5,325 nt of DNA. Origin: CAYJLC01 sp044426355. Its GTDB lineage: Bacteria; Bacillota; Clostridia; Oscillospirales; Butyricicoccaceae. Every line of letters begins with the position of its first letter. The first letter of the stretch is position 1. The translations under genes were made by a program, and so were the position numbers. Under the pieces are notes generated by a model. It was not told the DNA's origin. It did not search any database and saw nothing but the letters and a program-made list of their open reading frames with translations. Shown here one piece after another: positions 5,286 to 5,325 of this stretch. The stretch is taken from NCBI GenBank assembly GCA_044426355.1, contig JAWXUO010000076.1, positions 1 through 5,325 on the forward strand, written 5' to 3'.

Positions 5286-5325
5286 TATAATAATTATACC
5301 ACAAATAGCGAAAAAAGCAACAAGG
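5280..5325 (+). CDS. N-terminus of an unidentified protein running off the window (partial)
   Basis: From ATG at 5280, 15 codons stay open to the window end, starting MDYNNYTTNSEKSNK. Such a Tyr/Asn-rich, polar start followed by lysines resembles the cytoplasmic lead-in of small Clostridial membrane proteins (for example DUF4190-like ones), but this is an impression from very few residues and no family is assigned. AGGAG lies at 5263-5267, 12 bases before the ATG, longer than the five to eight bases seen for the other genes here, which weakens the call. Plausible promoters lie at 5212-5240 and 5161-5189. The start codon and ribosome binding site are in the right arm of the palindrome. Confidence 0.45.
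   Translation, partial: MDYNNYTTNSEKSNK
5293..5320 (-). promoter_or_regulatory. Minus-strand extended -10 promoter at the window end
   Basis: Read on the minus strand, TGG-TATAAT (5301 down to 5293) is a consensus -10 with the TG extension, and TTGCTT (5320 down to 5315) is a partial -35 (three of six) with a 16-base spacer. It points towards the palindrome and would start at 5286 or 5285. It overlaps codons of the possible plus-strand ORF, where AT-rich Asn and Tyr codons could generate such a box by chance. Confidence 0.45.

Larger units (their letters stand above)
5204..5286 (-). ncRNA. Candidate small RNA of about 80 nt, antisense to the leader of the last ORF
   Basis: On the minus strand, the base seven or eight after a TATAAT box (5298 down to 5293) falls on 5286 or 5285, exactly the base of a stem. 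That stem pairs 5285-5276 with 5220-5211 over 10 positions, including one G-U wobble, and is followed at once by seven T (5210-5204). A short RNA with a terminal closing stem and U tail would result. In its interior, GAUU/AAUC and UGUUA/UAACA can also pair. The same DNA can be read as the plus-strand leader of the next gene, so this is one of two competing readings. No known RNA family was recognised. Confidence 0.3.

Overview
This is a low-GC, gene-dense, single-strand stretch of a Firmicutes chromosome. AT-rich codons, strong AGGAG Shine-Dalgarno sites, sigma-A type promoters and Rho-independent terminators all point to Clostridia. The trigger factor and the small TSCPD protein resemble those of gut Oscillospiraceae or related Clostridia; this placement is my recognition from memory, not a search.

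Positions 1-3346 hold a protein quality-control block. A possible tail of an upstream gene (to 70) is followed by a good extended -10 promoter, then tig (trigger factor), clpP (protease subunit) and clpX (unfoldase). Trigger factor folds nascent chains at the ribosome; ClpX unfolds substrates and threads them into the ClpP barrel. The catalytic and binding residues of ClpP and ClpX are all present. The clpX Shine-Dalgarno overlaps the clpP stop codon, so the two halves of the protease are probably translationally coupled. A terminator hairpin built from the last codons of clpX ends the block.

Positions 3367-5039 hold two further genes. The first is a YjiH-type membrane protein with a Gate (nucleoside-recognition) domain. 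It has no visible promoter of its own, so it may depend on read-through from clpX. The second is an 85-residue TSCPD-domain protein of the TIGR03905 type, with its own strong promoter and a clean terminator. Neither family has a settled function.

Positions 5040-5325 are the least ordinary part. A GC-enriched island (about 45 percent GC over 5081-5160, against about 26 percent downstream) contains three small consecutive inverted repeats. It is followed by a 75-base near-palindrome (5211-5285) whose 3' arm contains both the Shine-Dalgarno and the start codon of an ORF running off the window end. The same element reads on the minus strand as a compact transcription unit: an extended -10 promoter, a start point at the stem base, and a closing stem followed by seven T. 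It may be a sequestered translation start, an antisense small RNA, or a small mobile palindrome. This is the only candidate for something undescribed here; the rest is conserved housekeeping.
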